This document shows positions 60,244 to 64,000 of a stretch of DNA of 64,000 nucleotides, in pieces (the first letter of the stretch is position 1; every line of letters begins with the position of its first letter). The translations under genes were made by a program, and so were the position numbers. The notes beneath the pieces are model-generated. The model searched no databases. It was not told where the DNA came from and saw only the letters and a list, made by a program, of their open reading frames with translations. This DNA is from Sphingopyxis sp. Root154 (GTDB taxonomy: Bacteria > Pseudomonadota > Alphaproteobacteria > Sphingomonadales > Sphingomonadaceae): positions 1,160,911 to 1,224,910 of the forward strand of contig NZ_LMGI01000002.1 of the NCBI RefSeq assembly GCF_001427105.1, read 5' to 3'.

Positions 60244-62340
60244 TCAGAACTTTCCGCGCACCGAAAAGGAGAAGATCGGGCCGATCAGCCGGTCGCGTTC
60301 CTCGATAAAGCTGACCGGGCTTTCCCCGCGAACCCCCGTATAAGCCGTGCGGTCGCGCTTCGAGCGGGCGTTGGCGATATTGCGGATCGACGCGCGGACG
60401 GTCAGGCCCAGCACATCCTTGTGCTCGACAAAGACCGACGCCCAGACCGGCCCTTCCCACACCTTGTCGGTCTGGTTGCGGCGATAATTGGGCTGATAGT
60501 GCGAATATTCGACATCGCCGCCCCACGCCCAGTCGCTGGCCGGAATGTCGTGGCGCAGGCCCAGGCTGATCACCGTGTCGGTAAATCCGTTCCACTGCCT
60601 TTTCTCACCGGTGAAGGGATCGCGCAGCGAACTTTTCTGCAGCAACATCCGGGGTTCGAGCTTCATCCCCTTGATCCCGGCGGGATCGAGGTTGATCGTC
60701 GCCGTCCAGTCGATCGCGCCCGCTTTCGCCTTCGCGATATTGCCGACCGCCTCGCCATTGGCGCCGATCGGGATCACGTCGACGCGGTCCTCGACGTCGC
60801 GATAGATCAAGATGATCTTGGTCGAACCCCACGCCCCGAACTTCTTGTTGATCTCCGCTTCATAGGTCCAGTCCTGCTGCGGCCTCAGGTCGTTGTTGCT
60901 CTCATTCTGGTTGCCGTCGTTCAGGAAGGCACGCGCGAGAAAGTCATAGAAGCTGAGCTGGAGCACGCGCCGCCGCAGCTTCACCGAAACGTCGAAATCG
61001 GGCGACGGCGTCCAGGCGAGCGAGATCGAGCCCTTGGGCCGGAAGAAGCTGCGCGTCAGGCCGTTCATGCCCGTCTGCGTGATCGTCGAATGTTCGGCGC
61101 CCGCGATGATCTGGAAATTGAGCTTGTCGGTCAGCTTGCGCCCAAAGCTCAGCAGACCTTCATAGCGATCTTCGCTTACCCCGCCGGTGCCGCCCTCGAA
61201 CGGCTGGTCGACCCACGCCCCCGTCGGGTCGAGCACCGCGATCGACGCGACATTGTCGAGCGTGTTGAACGCCGCTTCGCCCGACAATTGCCAGTCGCCG
61301 CCGAACATCTTCCACTGATATTCGCCGCGCCCGATCGTCTCTCCGATGTCGCCGGTCTGCATGAAGCGGTCGCCGGTCGCGACGCCGCCCTCGGGCGTCG
61401 TAACGATCTCCTGCCGATAAGGCTCGTGGCTGAACCGGCGGAGCCCGATCAGCTTCAGCTTCCCGGGCCCCAGCCCGAACTGGTAATCGCCGCTGACCTC
61501 GTAATTCCAGCCGTCTTCATTCTCATACACCGTGCGGATACGGTCCGGCAGACCCGGCCCGATACGCACGCCATCCTCATAATAACGGTCATATTTGCGC
61601 TGATAATGGCCGCCAAGATTGGCGACGGTATCGCCCGCCGGATCCCAGGTGATCCGCCCCGACAGCTTCGGCGTATCGTAATGCGTGTTCCAGATGTCCT
61701 TGCGCCGTTCGGTGATATTGCCCGCGCCGTCATAGATCAGGGTCCGCCCGCCCGCACCGCTGCGCGCCGAATCATCGTTGTTCAGCGCGACTTCATATTC
61801 GACCGCGCCCGTGCGGCCCCGCACCGACACGTCGGCGCGGGTGAACAGCGGATCAGTGTAATGCGCACGAAATTCGGGCTTCCACGAAAACTGCCCCGAA
61901 AAGGCATCGGCGCGATAGACGATATTGGCGACCTGCCCCGACAGGCCCGGAATATCGAGCGTCGCGCCGTCGACCACCTCGATCCGCTCGACATTGCCCG
62001 CGGGGATGCGCGACAGCTGCGTATACATGTCGTCGGCCTTGTTCGACGGACGTTCGCCGTTGAACAGCACATTGCCCGTCGCCTGCCCCAGCCCGCGCAG
62101 ATTCTCGTTGTCGCGGATCTGGAAACTGGGAACCTGGATCAGCATGTCATAGGCGTTCTTCGGCGCGTAGCGCGCGAAGTCGGCGGGCGTATATATCTGC
62201 CGCGCCGTGGTCGTCGCGGTTGGCGCGATTTCGGTCGGCGCGGGCGGCGGGGTATCGCCGGTCGGCGCCGCCGTCTCCTGCGCCAGCGCAGGCGTCGAGA
62301 GCACGGCCGCAACCGCAATCAGGCTGGTCCATCGGTTCAC
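60244..62340 (-). CDS. TonB-dependent outer membrane receptor
   Basis: A 698-residue protein. A signal peptide from GTG 62340 (VNRWTSLIAVAAVLSTPALA) overlaps the stop of the upstream gene (GTGA). The plug domain covers about residues 45-170 (PKNAYDMLIQVPSFQIRDNE, NGERPSNKADDMYTQLSRIP, VERIEVVDGATLDIPGLSG). The barrel follows up to the terminal aromatic-ending strand IGPIFSFSVRGKF. It imports a ligand with TonB energy. The ligand is unknown. It is co-transcribed with a secreted repeat protein and a putative M56-type sensor. Confidence 0.9.
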   Translation of the reverse strand: MNRWTSLIAVAAVLSTPALAQETAAPTGDTPPPAPTEIAPTATTTARQIYTPADFARYAPKNAYDMLIQVPSFQIRDNENLRGLGQATGNVLFNGERPSNKADDMYTQLSRIPAGNVERIEVVDGATLDIPGLSGQVANIVYRADAFSGQFSWKPEFRAHYTDPLFTRADVSVRGRTGAVEYEVALNNDDSARSGAGGRTLIYDGAGNITERRKDIWNTHYDTPKLSGRITWDPAGDTVANLGGHYQRKYDRYYEDGVRIGPGLPDRIRTVYENEDGWNYEVSGDYQFGLGPGKLKLIGLRRFSHEPYRQEIVTTPEGGVATGDRFMQTGDIGETIGRGEYQWKMFGGDWQLSGEAAFNTLDNVASIAVLDPTGAWVDQPFEGGTGGVSEDRYEGLLSFGRKLTDKLNFQIIAGAEHSTITQTGMNGLTRSFFRPKGSISLAWTPSPDFDVSVKLRRRVLQLSFYDFLARAFLNDGNQNESNNDLRPQQDWTYEAEINKKFGAWGSTKIILIYRDVEDRVDVIPIGANGEAVGNIAKAKAGAIDWTATINLDPAGIKGMKLEPRMLLQKSSLRDPFTGEKRQWNGFTDTVISLGLRHDIPASDWAWGGDVEYSHYQPNYRRNQTDKVWEGPVWASVFVEHKDVLGLTVRASIRNIANARSKRDRTAYTGVRGESPVSFIEERDRLIGPIFSFSVRGKF

Positions 62341-63083
62341 TTGGAAATTCCCCCCGCCGCGCGGTTCATCGCCTGCGCATATGCGCCCGTGACGCCCATC
62401 GCCTTCATGCTGACGACCTCGTCGGCGCTGAGTTTCCTGTACCCCGCCGCGGCAAGCCCGCGCACATAGGCGCCGTCGACGCCCAGCGCCTTGCACGCGA
62501 TCGCATCTTCGATTTCGGTCAGAACCAGCGCCTCGGACTTCAGATCGCGGATATATTCGGGCCGCACCTCGAGCGCCGCGGCGGCGATCAGGTCGTCGGC
62601 ATCCTTCGGCCGCACGCCCTCGCGCGTGAGCCCGTCGGCAAGCTCGATCGTCGCATCGACAAGCAGCATGGCGAGCAAGGTCGAACGGCGGTCGGGCGCC
62701 AAGCCGCGCTCGCCGAGCGCGCGCTCGAAAGCGGGGTCGGATGTGAAGCGGCATTCGCCCTTCCCCTCGAACGTGCGGGTCAGCGTTCCGGTACACGCCA
62801 GCGTCCCCGCATCATGCGTCACGGTGAAACTGACCGGCCCGGACGTTTTCCGCCCGAGCGCCGCTTCGGCAGCGGCGAAGTAGGGGCGCGAGCCGTCGAA
62901 ACTCTGGTCGCTGCTCGACTGTTTGTGCTGGATGCGGATCCGCGGCGCGCCCTTCTTTCCGCCGGCGGGCTCGGCGACCCAGTTGACGTCGCTCAGCACG
63001 AGCGGGTCGGCGGCGGCGGTCGGCGCCGAACAGGCGAGGATCGACAGCAACGCGGCGCCGCCAGCGAATAAAAAGGCTTTCAT
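62337..63083 (-). CDS. Secreted protein with helical GV-repeat motifs, unknown function
   Basis: A 248-residue protein. A lipobox-like sequence LSILAC at about residues 13-18 suggests a lipoprotein. The first ~110 residues look like a beta domain (ADPLVLSDVNWVAEPAGGKK), the rest has short repeated helices of the form 'L..EV...K..GV...Y...M' (VRPEYIRDLKSEALVLTEIE; KALGVDGAYVRGLAAAGYRK; SMKAMGVTGAYAQAMNRAAG). The same repeats fill the upstream gene. It overlaps the TonB receptor by GTGA, so their products probably act together. ATG 63083. Confidence 0.8.
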   Translation of the reverse strand: MKAFLFAGGAALLSILACSAPTAAADPLVLSDVNWVAEPAGGKKGAPRIRIQHKQSSSDQSFDGSRPYFAAAEAALGRKTSGPVSFTVTHDAGTLACTGTLTRTFEGKGECRFTSDPAFERALGERGLAPDRRSTLLAMLLVDATIELADGLTREGVRPKDADDLIAAAALEVRPEYIRDLKSEALVLTEIEDAIACKALGVDGAYVRGLAAAGYRKLSADEVVSMKAMGVTGAYAQAMNRAAGGISK

Positions 63084-63108
63084 GGTGCACTCCTCCCTCC
63101 GTGCGCCG

Positions 63109-63128
63109 GGCGAGCGTCATCGCTCGCC
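63109..63128. repeat. Perfect hairpin between the two GV-repeat genes
   Basis: GGCGAGCG-TCAT-CGCTCGCC, eight perfect base pairs and a four-base loop; no T tract. It could set relative expression within the operon. Confidence 0.55.
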
Positions 63129-63194
63129 GCCGCAGCGGCAATTTTGAATCAGGTTTCGATTAATCGTCGGTCGCTACGGACGAATGTCCGGGCG

Positions 63195-64000
63195 TCAGTC
63201 GCGGACGGGCGGCTCGGGCGGTTCCGGCGTTGCGGGGAATTCGATCCGCGCGGTCCGGCCATCGGCGCGGCGCGCCTCGATCACGCCGCGCTCCATATCG
63301 ACCACCGCGACATTTCCGTCTCGCACCGCCCTGGTAACCGGCCGCGGGGCGGCTGCCGGACGAGGTTTCACAGGGCGGAACCCGCTCGTCGCGCGCAGCT
63401 CGATGGCGTCATCGGCGTCGCGCATTCGCACGCCCGACTTCTGCATGTCGGTCACGAAGTCGCAGTCGACCCCCATCGCCTTCAGCGCGATCAGATCGTC
63501 GATCCCGATGTCAGGAAAATGCGATTTCATGTCGCGGGCAAAGGCCGCGTTGACACCGACATGCCGCGCGCCGACCAACTCATCGAAATCGGCGCCGGGA
63601 ATCACGTCGCGCATCTGCCGGATATAGGCGGGGTCGATCCCGCTCGCCTTGGCCGAGATGATGTCGTCGGCGTCCATCGACCCGCCGCTCTCGCGCATCT
63701 TTTCGACATATTCGGGAGTCACGCCGACCGCGCGCATTCCGACCAGCTGCTCGGCGGAGAGCTGCTTCGACGTCGCCGTCGCGGCGCCCTCGACGGCAGC
63801 GGCCTGCGCAGCCACAGCCGACGCCGACGACACGGTGGTCGCCTTCTTGGTCGTCGAGGCGACGACGGAGTGGACGTCCGCCGTCGCCGCGGGCCGCGAG
63901 GTTGCCGAAAAGGCCGCCAGTGGCGCGGTCACGCCCGCCAGGACCACGAGGCTCATCAAGATCCAGCTCGCGCTCGCCGGGCCGCGCTTCAGGCTGCCGT
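63195..64000 (-). CDS. C-terminal part of a membrane sensor with GV repeats (M56/BlaR1-like, cut by window)
   Basis: The frame is open beyond base 64000, so the N-terminus is outside; an ATG at 63956 exists but the sequence before it (SLKRGPASASWIL) reads like a real cytoplasmic end before a membrane helix (SLVVLAGVTAPLAAFSA). After an Ala/Thr-rich linker come at least four ~35-residue repeats: LSAEQLVGMRAVGVTPEYVE, DADDIISAKASGIDPAYIRQ, DFDELVGARHVGVNAAFARD, GIDDLIALKAMGVDCDFVTD. Such repeats follow the M56 metallopeptidase/BlaR1 domain in many proteobacterial sensors. The assignment is therefore an inference. It ends with a Pro/Glu-rich tail. Confidence 0.65.
   Translation of the reverse strand, partial: GSLKRGPASASWILMSLVVLAGVTAPLAAFSATSRPAATADVHSVVASTTKKATTVSSASAVAAQAAAVEGAATATSKQLSAEQLVGMRAVGVTPEYVEKMRESGGSMDADDIISAKASGIDPAYIRQMRDVIPGADFDELVGARHVGVNAAFARDMKSHFPDIGIDDLIALKAMGVDCDFVTDMQKSGVRMRDADDAIELRATSGFRPVKPRPAAAPRPVTRAVRDGNVAVVDMERGVIEARRADGRTARIEFPATPEPPEPPVRD

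Noticed and set aside
60421..62469. Long plus-strand frame opposite the TonB receptor
   Set aside because: No motif; the receptor on the minus strand is clear.

Overview
The window is a high-GC chromosome segment of an alphaproteobacterium in the order Sphingomonadales. A Sphingopyxis-like genome is my best guess, inferred from gene content, the poly-proline OmpA-type porin, TonB-dependent receptor style, the exosortase-A-type glycan genes and the CCCGGACTTGATCCGGG and TTCCCGCGAAAGCGGGAA palindromic repeats. No rRNA, tRNA, CRISPR array, integrase or insertion-sequence transposase is visible. Both ends cut genes: galU at the left and a probable M56/BlaR1-type sensor at the right.

Left part (1-24.6 kb): housekeeping and envelope genes. 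galU and aqpZ converge; a soluble chemoreceptor-like transducer follows; then a phage-like switch (S24 repressor, operator palindromes, a divergent small HTH protein and its partner). Next comes a surface-glycan group (exosortase-A-type glycosyltransferase, O-ligase-like polymerase/ligase, acyltransferase), topoisomerase IB, an MscS channel, and a lipid/CoA run (MaoC, thiolase, carboxymuconolactone-decarboxylase-like protein, ABM monooxygenase). SoxR is divergent from a VOC gene that has a classical SoxR-type promoter. After that come a flavin/PPOX-like protein, an enolase-superfamily epimerase, PHB depolymerase PhaZ, YjhX, an ABC exporter, an orphan ExbD and an OmpA-type porin.

Middle (24.7-41.5 kb): a gene transfer agent (GTA) structural cluster on the minus strand, in the order known from the Rhodobacter capsulatus GTA: small and large terminase, portal, DUF6127, protease, capsid, adaptor, tail terminator, tail tube, chaperones, short tape measure, distal tail, hub, NlpC/P60 peptidase, tail-tip megaprotein, DUF2793. 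Translational coupling (ATGA/GTGA overlaps) runs through most of it. Departures from the textbook layout are a distal-tail protein with a 577-residue N-terminal extension, an S74-type tail-fibre gene next to the capsid gene, two cargo-like genes on the opposite strand, no recognisable g7 stopper, and GC-rich repeat elements inserted in or beside three genes, one of which removes a stop codon.

Right part (41.6-64 kb): chromate transporter ChrA, proline iminopeptidase, a lipoprotein plus L,D-transpeptidase pair with an intrinsic terminator inside the transpeptidase signal-peptide region, an S9 peptidase, the Ohr/OhrR peroxide module with three related operator palindromes, an Oxygenase-NA type 2OG-Fe(II) enzyme, secreted hydrolases (EEP, M28, DUF885), a purine salvage pair (phosphoribosyltransferase plus adenine-deaminase-type enzyme), MreB away from mreCD, a PAS protein, an RNase-H-fold protein, and a right-edge operon coupling two proteins with short helical 'GV..xY...M' repeats to a TonB-dependent receptor.

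All functions are read from sequence motifs and family knowledge; no database search was run.
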